From positions 1,240,001 to 1,304,000 of the forward strand of contig NZ_JBHTDC010000001.1 of the NCBI RefSeq assembly GCF_042666435.1: DNA of 64,000 nucleotides. Direction: 5' to 3'. Both the position numbers and the translations under genes were made by a program. This DNA is from Allosphingosinicella sp042666435 (GTDB lineage Bacteria; Pseudomonadota; Alphaproteobacteria; Sphingomonadales; Sphingomonadaceae). This document shows positions 55,409 through 64,000 of this stretch, in pieces. Each line of letters opens with the position of its first letter. Positions within the stretch are counted from its first letter, which is position 1. A model generated the notes under the pieces. It was not told the DNA's origin, made no database searches, and saw only the letters and a program-made list of their open reading frames with translations.

Positions 55409-56098
55409 ATGACCATTCCCTACGTCATCGACGCGTCGAATGTCACTCTGTCGCTTGGGCATTCCGCGGCCCGGGTCGATATATTGCGCGGCATCGACCT
55501 CCAGGTCGCGAAAGGCGAAAGCGTCGCTTTGCTGGGACCGTCCGGATCGGGCAAATCGTCGCTGATGGCGGTGCTCTCCGGACTGGAGCGCGCGACCTCC
55601 GGCATCATCCGCGTCGCCGACGCCGACTTCACCGCGCTCGACGAGGACGGCCTCGCCCGCGCCCGCCGCGGCCGGATCGGCATCGTTCTCCAGGCCTTCC
55701 ATCTGCTGCCGACGATGACCGCGCATGAGAATGTCGCCGTCCCGCTGGAGCTGGCCGGCGTCGACGACGCGTTCCCGATCGCCGCCGCCGAGCTGGAAGC
55801 GGTCGGCCTCGGCCACCGCCTGACCCATTATCCGGCGCAGCTTTCGGGCGGTGAGCAGCAGCGCGTCGCCATCGCCCGCGCCACCGCGCCCAAGCCCGAA
55901 CTGATCTTCGCCGACGAGCCGACCGGCAATCTCGACGCCGGGACCGGCCACACCATCCTCGATCTGCTGTTCGCCCGGCAGACCGACACCGGCGCGACCC
56001 TTTTGGTCATCACCCACGATCCGGCGCTCGCCGCCCGCTGCCACCGCATCCTGGAGATGCAGGACGGGCGCATCGTTTCGGACAGGCGCACGGACTGA
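55409..56098 (+). CDS. ybbA: ABC transporter ATP-binding protein, YbbA/LolD-like
   Basis: A 229-residue ATPase: Walker A GPSGSGKSS, signature LSGGEQQRVAIARA, Walker B LIFADEPTGNLD and H-loop THDP. It is divergent from the TesA-like gene with starts 19 bp apart. In many genomes a YbbP permease follows, but here the next gene downstream is lysK on the other strand, so the ATPase is apparently an orphan. Confidence 0.88.
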   Translation: MTIPYVIDASNVTLSLGHSAARVDILRGIDLQVAKGESVALLGPSGSGKSSLMAVLSGLERATSGIIRVADADFTALDEDGLARARRGRIGIVLQAFHLLPTMTAHENVAVPLELAGVDDAFPIAAAELEAVGLGHRLTHYPAQLSGGEQQRVAIARATAPKPELIFADEPTGNLDAGTGHTILDLLFARQTDTGATLLVITHDPALAARCHRILEMQDGRIVSDRRTD

Positions 56099-56111
56099 TC
56101 GGAAGGTCCCT

Positions 56112-56144
56112 GGCCGCGTCGCGCGGGGGGGCGGCGACGCGGCC
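56112..56144. terminator. Long GC hairpin between the ABC gene and lysK
   Basis: GGCCGCGTCGC (56112-56122) and GCGACGCGGCC (56134-56144) form a perfect 11-bp stem around an 11-nt G-rich loop, 13 bp past the ATPase stop. No T-run; likely serves either or both convergent genes. Confidence 0.45.
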
Positions 56145-56246
56145 GATGCGATGCGCGGAGCACAGGGCATCAGTCCCGAAAGGGGTGGACCGCGATGCGT
56201 AACGCGCCTTGTGGGAAAGGGTTGCCGCGACGAAACAACTTGTCGC

Positions 56247-57842
56247 TTACTGTTGCTCCAAAGCCTCAGCGATGAGCCTGCGGCTGTTGTCGACGCCATA
56301 AAGCGCGATGAAGCTGCCCATGCGCGGACCCTGGCTGGTGCCGAGCAACGTCTCGTAGAGCGTCCGGAACCAGTCGCGCAGATTCTCCTTTCCGAAGAAT
56401 GCCTTGCCCACTTCGAAGACGATATCCTGGAGTGCCTCGGCGGTCGGTTCGGGGGGGAGCGCGGCGAGCCGGCCATCAAGGTCGCGCAGCGCCTCGGCCT
56501 CCTTTTCGTCGGGAGCCCGGCGCTCCAGCGAATCCTTCACGAAATCGCGGAAGTACGCGACGGCATGGCCGATCAGCGCGTCGAGCTCCGGATGGGTCTC
56601 CGGCGAGGCATCGGGGGCGTAGCGCCGGACGAACGCCCAAAGCAGGGCCTTGTCCTCGGTCAACGCGACTCCGACCAGGTTCAGCAGCAGCGCGAAGGTG
56701 AGCGGCATCCGCGCCGGCGGCACGTCGCCGGCATGGACATGGTGGACCGGGTTGCCGAGCCTCTTGTCCCAAGGCTGGTCGGGATAGGCCGCGAGGAATT
56801 GCTGATATTCGTCGACCGCCTTGGGAATGATGCCGAACGACAATTGCTTGGCGCGCTTGGGCTCGCGGTAGATGTAGAAAGCGAGGCTCTCCTCGGGCGC
56901 ATAGGTCAGCCACTCGTCGATGGTGACGCCATTGCCCTTCGACTTGGAGATCTTCTCGCCATTCTCGTCAAGGAAGAGTTCGTAGTTGAAGCCCTCCGGC
57001 GGACGCGCGCCGAGCACCCGGGCGATCTTCGAGCTTTGGGTGACCGAATCGATCAGGTCCTTGCCCGACATCTCATAATCGACGCCGAGCGCGACCCAGC
57101 GCATCGCCCAGTCGACCTTCCACTGGAGCTTGGCGCCGCCCGCCAGGATCGACTGCTCGACGCTCTCGCCCGATGCCGGATCGGTGTAGCGGATGAGTCC
57201 CGCCTCGGCGTCCACCACCTCCACCGCGACCTGGAGCACCTTGCCGTCGACCTGGCTGATCGGCAGCACCGGCGAATAGCTCTTGCGCCGCTCCTCGCGC
57301 AAAGTGGGGAGCATGACGGCCTGGATGTCGTCATATTTGCGAAGCACCTGCCTCAGGCTCTCGTCAAAACGCCCGGAGCGATAGCCATCGGACGAGGCCA
57401 TGAATTCATAGTCGAAGCCGAACCGGTCGAGAAACTGGCGCAGCAAATTGTTATTGTGGTCGGCATAGCTTTCGTGGCCGCAGCCGAACGGGTCCGGCAC
57501 CCTGGACAGCGGCTGGTCGAGATGCTCGTGCATCATGTCCTGGCGCGGCACCCCCGGCGGCACCTTGCGCATCCCGTCCATGTCGTCCGAAAAAGCGATC
57601 AGCCGCGTCGGCCAATCGACCATCTCGGTCAGCGCGTGACGCACCATCAACGTCCGCGCCACTTCCTGGAAGGTGCCGAGATGCGGCAGGCCCGACGGTC
57701 CGTAGCCGGTCTCGAACAGGATCGCCTTGTCCCCCGGCCCGTCCGGATAGCGCTTCAGAAGCTTGCGCGCCTCCTCATAAGGCCAGGCCTTGGAAACGAG
57801 CGCGGCGGCGCGGAGGTCGGCGGGGATCGGAGATGTGGTCAT
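56247..57842 (-). CDS. lysK: Class I lysyl-tRNA synthetase
   Basis: A 531-residue enzyme that charges tRNA-Lys. It is the archaeal/alphaproteobacterial class I type, not LysS. The HIGH-like motif is GPSGLPHLGT and the KMSKS-like motif is KISKSKGN. C-terminal anticodon-binding residues are within RPTLYETLLGTSQGPRMGSF-like sequence. Gene ends QQ-stop at the window side. No paralogous LysS is seen in this window. Confidence 0.96.
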   Translation of the reverse strand: MTTSPIPADLRAAALVSKAWPYEEARKLLKRYPDGPGDKAILFETGYGPSGLPHLGTFQEVARTLMVRHALTEMVDWPTRLIAFSDDMDGMRKVPPGVPRQDMMHEHLDQPLSRVPDPFGCGHESYADHNNNLLRQFLDRFGFDYEFMASSDGYRSGRFDESLRQVLRKYDDIQAVMLPTLREERRKSYSPVLPISQVDGKVLQVAVEVVDAEAGLIRYTDPASGESVEQSILAGGAKLQWKVDWAMRWVALGVDYEMSGKDLIDSVTQSSKIARVLGARPPEGFNYELFLDENGEKISKSKGNGVTIDEWLTYAPEESLAFYIYREPKRAKQLSFGIIPKAVDEYQQFLAAYPDQPWDKRLGNPVHHVHAGDVPPARMPLTFALLLNLVGVALTEDKALLWAFVRRYAPDASPETHPELDALIGHAVAYFRDFVKDSLERRAPDEKEAEALRDLDGRLAALPPEPTAEALQDIVFEVGKAFFGKENLRDWFRTLYETLLGTSQGPRMGSFIALYGVDNSRRLIAEALEQQ

Positions 57843-58259
57843 GCCTTGCCTCTGCCGCCTGGGACCGCCGGGCGCAATCGCCTTCTGGCGCGGCGAAAGG
57901 TCCCAAAGGTCGTGCTAAAACACATGTTTCATCCAGCGCGGGGGCTGCGGGCAGGCGGTCCGAGGAGCGATTCGCAAAGCATGCGGCAGGATGGCAGCAA
58001 GCGGGGGCTGTAGGACAGTGTTTTTGGTGCGAGGCTTTAGGTCTCTTCGAGGACTGCTTCGCGCCCTTTGTTGCCGGCCGGCTTTTGATTGACGGCCTCG
58101 AAAGCCGCCCCTCGTTCTTGTTCCAACACGGTCTGCAACACAGGGGAATAAAGAGGCCGGAGTTACAACCTGATCAACGAAGCTAGGGGCAAATACTCAA
58201 AGATTAGTGTTGCGAAAGCACCGGAAAGAAACGCAATATTGTCGTCAGGGAGGACAGAA
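57843..58259 (+). other. 417-bp intergenic region, no supported gene
   Basis: It separates lysK from the AAA ATPase. An open frame at 57833-58186 has no known-family character, no ribosome-binding site and overlaps lysK, so I do not call it. The last ~120 bp before the ATPase are richer in A/T and end with its GGGAGG site. The promoter of lysK may lie in the first half. No tRNA, transposase or att site is visible. Confidence 0.6.
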
Positions 58260-60914
58260 GTGGCAAAATTGGCGGAGTGGATTGCGGGGCAGGATGCTTG
58301 GGTAAGCGATGCGCTGCGCCGGGCGGCGCTGGCGGGTGTCGCAACGGCCGAAGATGCTGATTCCATCGCCTTACGCGTCCAAGCTGCACAAGGTCTCAAC
58401 GCCCACGAACCCCTAGAATGCGTCGCTTTTGATGAAGCCTTCCTTTCCGCGACCATCGATGCCGCCGAGGTTCCCTTGCTTTGCTCGATAGGCCCCCTGG
58501 ACCATGTCGACAGGCTCGCACCGGGCCAGGAACTCAAATTCGCTCTCGACGGGCTGACGATCATCTTTGGAGAGAATGGCTCGGGCAAGAGCGGTTACGC
58601 GCGCGCCGCGCGTCGCCTCTGCACGTCGCGGGTGCCGATTACGCTTCAGGGCAACGTTTTCGCGCAGAACGAAGCGGCGCCGACGGTTACGTTCACCGTT
58701 AAGAGTGGTGAGGCCGAGCCGGTCCTGCATCAATGGGTCGAAGGCTCGGCTTTACCGGGCATCTGCGCGCACATGACCTTCCTCGATACGGCTAATGCGC
58801 GCGCCTATGTCGAGGATAAGGCCGAAATCCTGTTCCTTCCGCCCGAGGTCCGATGCCTCACCACCTTGGGCCAGCTATATGTCCTCGCCGCCGAGCGCTG
58901 TCAAAAGGCGGCTGACCAGTTGACCGCAGCGCATGGTGGCGCACTCGGCGTGCAGTTCGGTCCGAACACGGTCGCCGGAAGCCTCGTCGCCTTGCTGGCG
59001 ACGGCGACGCCGCTCACGCGGCTCCCCTCGGTTGAGCAATTACGCTCAGCTGCCGCGTGGGACGAGACCGCCGCTGCTCAGCTTGTAAAAGTACGCCTTC
59101 AGCTCGCGGAGGGTCCGACGGCCCAGGCGCGGACGCTGCGCCGCCTTGGCGAGGCCGCGAAGTTCATCGCCGACAACGCCGTCGCCGTGATCGTGCCGCT
59201 CGGCAGACCGCAAATCGAACAGGACGCGGGGCTGTTGCGGTCCTTAGCTCAGGCTCGCGCCGCCGCCGAGACGTTTGCGGCCGAACAGGTCGGCCGCTTC
59301 CCCATCGCCGCGACCGGGAGCGAGACGTGGCGGCAATTGTTTATCCTCGCGCGTCAGTTCGCGGCCGAAGCGGACATCGTGCCCGACGACGGCGCCTTTG
59401 AGATCGGCGACCCCTGCATGCTCTGCCAGCGTCCGTTCGATGAAGAAGCCCGCGATCGAATGAGGGCATTCGACGCCTTTATCGCCGGCGAAGCAGCCGC
59501 TGCGGTAGAGGCGGCAAAGGGCAAGATCGATGCCCGAGTCGCTGCCTTGGCCGGCCTGAAAATCGAGACCGAAGAGCATGTTCTCCAGGCTCTCTCAGAG
59601 CACCGAGAGCGCGACGAAAATCTCCGCGCGATCATCGACGATGTTGCGCAAGCCTTGCGCGCCTTGCTCGAACATCGCCAGCGTCTCGTTGCTCATCTCC
59701 AAGGTGGCCCTCCGGTAGAGAGTGTGCCCGACATTGCCCCAATCGTCGCGCTCTCCCGAACCGCCGAGAATCTCATTGCGCGCGCCGAGATCCTCGATCA
59801 GGGCGGCGGTGTCGATCCAGCGGCGATGGCGCTGGAACAGGAGCTGCGTGACCGCGAGGCGCTTGCTGCGTGCATTGACATGATCGTGGCACGACGCAAC
59901 GGCCTCGCCGATCGACAACGCTATCTCGCCTGCGTGACCGCGCTCGGCACGCGCCCGATCTCCCTGCTCGCCTCCTCCTTGCGCGGTGAACTGGTGACGC
60001 CAGAGCTACGTCGCCGGATCGAGCGGGAAATCGCTTCGCTCGGGCTGGAGCATGTGCCGCTGCGCTTCACCGAGCAGAGCGCGTCGGGCAAAAGCTTCTT
60101 CGAGATGGCACTTGCCAGCGCCGGCCGCGCCAAAAAGTCGACGGTCCTCAGCGAGGGCGAGCAGCGCGCGCTCGCGCTCGCGTGCTTCCTTGCGGATGCG
60201 CATGTAAGCGAGAGCAAAGGCGCGATCATCGTCGACGATCCCGTCACTAGCCTCGACCATCAACGAATCCGACGTGTCGCGAACCGCTTCGTCGCCGAAG
60301 CTGGACGTGGGCGGCAAGTCATCATCTTCACCCACAATCTGCTCTTCTACCAAGAAGTGCTCCGCGCCTGCGCGGATCGCGATCCGCAGATACTGGCGCT
60401 TCCCTGCCTGATTCAGCAGTCGACGGACGGTTTCGGTCTCGTTTCGATCGACGACCAGCCTTGGATCGCCAAAAAAGTGCGCGAGCGCGAGCGCGCCCTG
60501 GATGCACAGCTCAAGGCCATCCCCGGTGGACTCGCCGCTGACAGCGAGGAGCTGCGCGTCCTCGCAAAGCAGTTCTATACCGACCTGCGCGAAACATGGG
60601 AACGCGCCGTTGAGGAAGTGGTGCTCGGTGGCGTAGTTGAGCGCTTTGGCACCGATGTGAAGACCCAAAGTCTCAAGTTGGTCGACATCGATGATGCCGA
60701 CTATCGGACGATCTTTTTCGCGATGAAACGTGCCTCGGAGCGGTCCGGTCACGATCAGGCGGCCGCGAAGCAGATAGACGCACCTGATAAGAAGCAGATG
60801 GATGCCGATCTACTCGAGCTCAGAGGCTTCATTGCAAAGCATAAGAAGAAGGCACAGGCGACGGGCGAACGTCGCAAGGAGATGGAGCAGCCACCCAAGG
60901 CGAGTGTCGCCTGA
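58260..60914 (+). CDS. AAA-family ATPase with Rad50-like zinc hook (RloC/AAA_13-like, putative anti-phage)
   Basis: An 884-residue SMC/Rad50-like ATPase. Walker A GENGSGKS (K110), signature LSEGEQRA (630-635 core), Walker B IIVDDPVTSLDH (D659/D660), and a zinc-hook CMLC (C386, C389) between helical, coiled-coil-prone segments. The C-terminal ~120 residues include R777-x3-E781 (LRETWE) and H831 (SGHDQ). This spacing and order recall the Arg-Glu-His triad of PrrC/RloC anticodon nucleases, but that is inference. GTG at 58260 has GGGAGG 6 nt upstream. It is isolated between lysK and a helicase gene. Confidence 0.85.
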   Translation: MAKLAEWIAGQDAWVSDALRRAALAGVATAEDADSIALRVQAAQGLNAHEPLECVAFDEAFLSATIDAAEVPLLCSIGPLDHVDRLAPGQELKFALDGLTIIFGENGSGKSGYARAARRLCTSRVPITLQGNVFAQNEAAPTVTFTVKSGEAEPVLHQWVEGSALPGICAHMTFLDTANARAYVEDKAEILFLPPEVRCLTTLGQLYVLAAERCQKAADQLTAAHGGALGVQFGPNTVAGSLVALLATATPLTRLPSVEQLRSAAAWDETAAAQLVKVRLQLAEGPTAQARTLRRLGEAAKFIADNAVAVIVPLGRPQIEQDAGLLRSLAQARAAAETFAAEQVGRFPIAATGSETWRQLFILARQFAAEADIVPDDGAFEIGDPCMLCQRPFDEEARDRMRAFDAFIAGEAAAAVEAAKGKIDARVAALAGLKIETEEHVLQALSEHRERDENLRAIIDDVAQALRALLEHRQRLVAHLQGGPPVESVPDIAPIVALSRTAENLIARAEILDQGGGVDPAAMALEQELRDREALAACIDMIVARRNGLADRQRYLACVTALGTRPISLLASSLRGELVTPELRRRIEREIASLGLEHVPLRFTEQSASGKSFFEMALASAGRAKKSTVLSEGEQRALALACFLADAHVSESKGAIIVDDPVTSLDHQRIRRVANRFVAEAGRGRQVIIFTHNLLFYQEVLRACADRDPQILALPCLIQQSTDGFGLVSIDDQPWIAKKVRERERALDAQLKAIPGGLAADSEELRVLAKQFYTDLRETWERAVEEVVLGGVVERFGTDVKTQSLKLVDIDDADYRTIFFAMKRASERSGHDQAAAKQIDAPDKKQMDADLLELRGFIAKHKKKAQATGERRKEMEQPPKASVA

Positions 60915-61045
60915 GCACGCTACGTTCTTTGCTATGGCAGCTTGAGCAGGGACCGATCCGACCTGCCAATTCGCCAACGGCAAAACTAGCCTTCCACCCC
61001 CCTCCCCCAGTTGCCAATCTGTTCCGCATCGCCGACAAGGCGCTT

Positions 61046-63772
61046 ATGCCTTCCCTCCCCTATCCCGCGCTCCACGCGACCCATGGCGGCATCTGGCTGG
61101 CGATGCCGGATGGGGAGACGCGCGGGCTTGGCCGCGGCGAGGCGATCGGGCGCGCCGCCGAGACGCCGATGATCATGCTCAATGCGCCTCTGGTCGGGCA
61201 GCGGCTGGGCTATCCCGATCTGTCCGGGCTCGATTTGCTCGAACTGTTCGCCTTCGTCTTTCCCGCGCGCTTCGCGGTGCCGACGCCGAAAGGAATCGCC
61301 CATGCGCTGGGCCTCGCGCCGCCCAGGGATGAAGGGGAGGCGGCGCCGTTCCTGCTGCGGGCGGCGGCGGCCTTGCTGGAGCGGATGGGGGCGGCGGACT
61401 GGCCGGAGCGCGAAGGGGCCTGGGCTTCGGCGCAATCGCTCTATCGGCTGCGCTGGGCCTGGGCGGCGCCGGTGACGGAGCGGCTGAAGCGGCCGGAGCG
61501 GGACGAGCGCTGGCTTTTCTCGAAGCTCCCCGAATGGGAGGACAAGCCACCGAGGCCGCAGCCGCGACCGACGCGGATCGCGGGCGACGAGGCGGTCGAG
61601 CGGCTCGCCAGCCTGACCGGGCGCGGCGCCGAAGCGCGCGAGGGGCAGAAGGACTATGCGGCGGCCGCCGCGGCCGCCTTCGCGCCGCGCAAAATGGAGG
61701 GCCAGCCCAACATCCTGCTCGCCGAAGCCGGCACCGGGATCGGCAAGACTCTGGGCTATCTCGCGCCCGCCTCCTTGTGGGCGGAGAAGGCGAACGGCGC
61801 GGTCTGGGTGTCGACCTACACCAAGGCGTTGCAGCGCCAGCTGGACCGCGAGAGCCTCCGCCTCTTCCCCGATGCGGCGGAGCGCAAGGCCAAGGTCGTC
61901 GTGCGCAAGGGGCGGGAGAATTATCTCTGCCTGCTCAACCTCGAGGACGCATTGCAGGGCGGGTTCGCCGGCCGCGCCGCGATCCTCGCACAACTGGTCG
62001 CGCGCTGGGCGGCTTACACCAAGGACGGCGACATGGTCGGCGGCGACATGCCGGGCTGGCTGCCGACTTTGTTCCGGCGGGCGGGGGCGACGGCGCTGAC
62101 CGACCGGCGCGGCGAGTGCGTCTATGCCGGCTGCCCGCATTACCGCAAATGCTTCATCGAACGCTCGGCCCGGGCCAGCCAGGACGCCGACATCGTCATC
62201 GCCAACCACGCGCTCGTCATGGTCAACGCCGCCCGAGGGCGCGAGACGGGCGGAGCGGCCACGCGTCTGGTGTTCGACGAGGGTCATCACCTGTTCGATG
62301 CCGCCGATTCGACCTTCGCGACCGCGCTGACCGGCCAGGAGACGATCGAGCTCAGGCGCTGGCTGATCGGGCCGGAGGGCAAGTCGCGCGGGCGGCGGCG
62401 CGGACTTTCGGCGCGGCTGATGGATGTCGCTTCCTATGACGAAGCCGGCGCGGCGGCGCTCGAGGCGGCGGTGCAGGCGGCGGGGCTGCTGACCGGCGAC
62501 GGCTGGCTCCAGCGTATCGCCGAAGGCATGCCGTTCGGGCCGCTGGAGAAATTGCTCTCCGCGGTGCGCGGCACCGTCTATGCGCGCGCTTCGGCGCAGG
62601 ATGCGGGCTACGGCATCGAGACCGAGCTGGCCGAGCTCGATGGCGACATCGTCTCGGCCGCGGCGCCGGCCGTCGAGGCGATGGAGTTGCTGCTCCGGCC
62701 GCTGGTCGCGCTCGGCAAGAGGCTGGAGGCGGTGCTGGAGGACGCGCCCGACTGGCTCGATCCGCAGGCCAAGGCGCGGATAGAGGGGGCGATTGGCGGC
62801 CTCGCCTGGCGGGTGCAGTCGCTCTCCGCCTGGATCGCCCTCGCCGCGCGAATCGGCGGGCCGGCCGATCCGGACTTCGTCGACTGGCTGGCGGTCGAGC
62901 GGGTCGACGGCCGCGAATTTGATATCGGCGTCCACCGGCGCTGGCTCGACCCCACCCGGCCGCTCGCCAGGACGGTGCTGGAGCCGGCGCATGGCGTGGT
63001 GGTCACCTCGGCGACCTTGCGCAACGCGGAAGGATGGGACGCCGCGGAGGCGCGCACCGGCGCCTGCCACCTGCCGCATCCAACCCTCCATTTCAGCGCC
63101 GACAGCCCGTTCGATTATGCGGCGCATAGCGAGGTGCTGATCGTCACCGACGTCAAGCGCGGCGACATCGGCCAGCTCGCCGGCGCCTATGCGCGGCTGA
63201 TCGAGGCGGCGGGGGGCGGCACATTGGGGCTGTTCACCGCCATCCAGCGGCTGAAGGCGGTCCACGCCCGCATCGCCGACCGGCTCGCCCGCATTGGGCT
63301 GCCGCTCTACGCCCAGCATGTCGATCCGATCGACACCGGCACGCTGGTCGACATCTTCCGCGACGACCCCCGCGCCTCCCTGCTCGGCACGGATGCGCTT
63401 CGCGACGGGGTCGACGTGCCCGGGCACTCGCTCAGACTGGTGGTGATGGAGGGCGTGCCGTGGCCGCGCCCGACGGTGCTGCATGCGGCGCGGCGGGCGG
63501 CGGGCGGCGGTTCGGCCCATGACGACCGGGTGGTCCGGGCGCGGCTCGCCCAGGCGTTCGGGCGCCTCATTCGGCGGGCCGAGGACAGAGGCATTTTCGT
63601 GCTGCTCTCCGCCGCGACGCCATCGCGCTTGCTCACCGCTTTCCCTCCGGGCGTGTCGATCCGGCGGGTCGCGCTGGCCGAAGCCATCGAACGCGTCCGC
63701 TCCGGCCTTTCAACCGCCTCCTCTTTGGGGCATCAGGCGGTGGGAGAGACGGCGGTCGAGGGAAGATCATGA
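61046..63772 (+). CDS. DinG/XPD-family Fe-S ATP-dependent DNA helicase
   Basis: A 908-residue superfamily 2 helicase. Walker A AGTGIGKT has K234; Walker B/DEAH box is VFDEGHHLFD (D at about 411). Four cysteines, C295, C358, C363 and C369 (RENYLC; ECVYAGCPHYRKC), match the Fe-S cluster of DinG/XPD. Motif VI is QAFGRLIRR. The N-terminal ~190 residues are an uncharacterised extension (TRGLGRGEAIGRA...). Its stop overlaps the SixA start by four bases. Confidence 0.9.
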   Translation: MPSLPYPALHATHGGIWLAMPDGETRGLGRGEAIGRAAETPMIMLNAPLVGQRLGYPDLSGLDLLELFAFVFPARFAVPTPKGIAHALGLAPPRDEGEAAPFLLRAAAALLERMGAADWPEREGAWASAQSLYRLRWAWAAPVTERLKRPERDERWLFSKLPEWEDKPPRPQPRPTRIAGDEAVERLASLTGRGAEAREGQKDYAAAAAAAFAPRKMEGQPNILLAEAGTGIGKTLGYLAPASLWAEKANGAVWVSTYTKALQRQLDRESLRLFPDAAERKAKVVVRKGRENYLCLLNLEDALQGGFAGRAAILAQLVARWAAYTKDGDMVGGDMPGWLPTLFRRAGATALTDRRGECVYAGCPHYRKCFIERSARASQDADIVIANHALVMVNAARGRETGGAATRLVFDEGHHLFDAADSTFATALTGQETIELRRWLIGPEGKSRGRRRGLSARLMDVASYDEAGAAALEAAVQAAGLLTGDGWLQRIAEGMPFGPLEKLLSAVRGTVYARASAQDAGYGIETELAELDGDIVSAAAPAVEAMELLLRPLVALGKRLEAVLEDAPDWLDPQAKARIEGAIGGLAWRVQSLSAWIALAARIGGPADPDFVDWLAVERVDGREFDIGVHRRWLDPTRPLARTVLEPAHGVVVTSATLRNAEGWDAAEARTGACHLPHPTLHFSADSPFDYAAHSEVLIVTDVKRGDIGQLAGAYARLIEAAGGGTLGLFTAIQRLKAVHARIADRLARIGLPLYAQHVDPIDTGTLVDIFRDDPRASLLGTDALRDGVDVPGHSLRLVVMEGVPWPRPTVLHAARRAAGGGSAHDDRVVRARLAQAFGRLIRRAEDRGIFVLLSAATPSRLLTAFPPGVSIRRVALAEAIERVRSGLSTASSLGHQAVGETAVEGRS

Positions 63773-64000
63773 AGATTCTGACGCTGCTGCGCCACGCCAA
63801 GTCGACCTGGCACGATCCGGTCGCCCGCGACTTCGATCGTCCGCTCAACACGCGCGGCCGCAAGGCGGCGAAGACGGTGGGGCGCGAGATGCGCGCGCAG
63901 GGACTGCGTTTCGATCGCGTGCTCGCTTCGCCCGCCATGCGGGTGAGGGAGACGCTCGACGAGGTTGCCGACGGTTATGGGCGGTCGTTCGATCCCGAAT
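63769..64000 (+). CDS. sixA: SixA-type histidine phosphatase, 3'-truncated by the window
   Basis: The first 77 residues of a phosphoglycerate-mutase-fold phosphatase: catalytic LLRHAKSTWHD (RHG-like motif with H after R), then FDRPLNTRGRKAAK and VLASPAMRVRETLDE. SixA homologues dephosphorylate histidines in phosphorelays or PTS proteins. The ATG overlaps the helicase stop (ATGA). The remainder lies beyond the window. Confidence 0.88.
   Translation, partial: MKILTLLRHAKSTWHDPVARDFDRPLNTRGRKAAKTVGREMRAQGLRFDRVLASPAMRVRETLDEVADGYGRSFDPE

Noticed and set aside
56151..58013. 620-codon plus-strand frame opposite lysK
   Set aside because: Antisense shadow of lysK.
57833..58186. 117-codon plus frame between lysK and the AAA gene
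   Set aside because: No ribosome-binding site, no family, overlaps lysK; kept only as an unresolved gap.
60986..63520. 844-codon minus-strand frame opposite the helicase
   Set aside because: Antisense shadow; helicase motifs are intact on the plus strand.

Overview
The window is GC-rich chromosomal DNA from an alphaproteobacterium, most likely of the Sphingomonadales. The evidence is the class I lysyl-tRNA synthetase, the rnd-lptC-lptA-lptB-rpoN block, two tandem DUF885 proteins, DUF3297 and TIGR03032 proteins, and REP-type palindromes built on CGTCATTCCCGCGAAAGC. This is inference from gene content and sequence style; no database was searched. Most of the window is a stable chromosome with about 60 genes, and there are only a few accessory patches.

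Positions 1-2843 hold the end of glnE coupled to a Bcp/PrxQ peroxiredoxin. Positions 3280-12049 hold a secreted RTX cluster: a serralysin-type zinc metalloprotease converging on two very large FG-GAP beta-propeller RTX proteins with 7 and 14 FG-GAP repeats. A second, larger serralysin (28524-32087) carries a nidogen-like region inserted inside its protease part and a 240-bp tandem RTX repeat. All four proteins lack N-terminal signal peptides and look like type I secretion substrates, but no type I exporter lies in the window.

Positions 12223-24526 carry a TIGR03032 protein, DUF3297, two very small basic proteins, two tandem DUF885 metallohydrolase-like proteins, a divergent LysR/azoreductase pair with a pirin, an AlkA-type glycosylase, a 2Fe-2S ferredoxin, an AT-rich two-gene islet (about 22110-23030) and rlmB. 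Two tRNA genes, Gly(UCC) and Tyr(GUA), flank a frameshifted GIY-YIG gene at 25350-25849. A PilZ protein, an ICMT-like membrane methyltransferase and the second serralysin follow.

Positions 32240-34271 are an arsR-arsI-acr3 arsenic operon with a visible promoter and operator. Positions 34313-40554 hold a LuxR-type regulator, guaA, an exported Tyr/Gly-rich protein and gyrB. Positions 40564-46814 are a long minus-strand run: rnd, lptC, lptA, lptB, rpoN, a nucleotidyltransferase and a DmpA-type peptidase. It combines lipopolysaccharide transport with sigma-54.

Positions 46941-56098 hold a DUF808 membrane protein, a Gly/Arg-rich double cold-shock-domain protein, a TolB-propeller/amidohydrolase fusion, two PilZ proteins and a divergent esterase/ABC-ATPase pair. 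lysK follows. An RloC-like, zinc-hook AAA ATPase (58260-60914) then sits between housekeeping genes as an apparent one-gene defence islet; it is the best candidate for an unusual system here. The window ends with a DinG/XPD-type Fe-S helicase and the start of a SixA-type phosphohistidine phosphatase.
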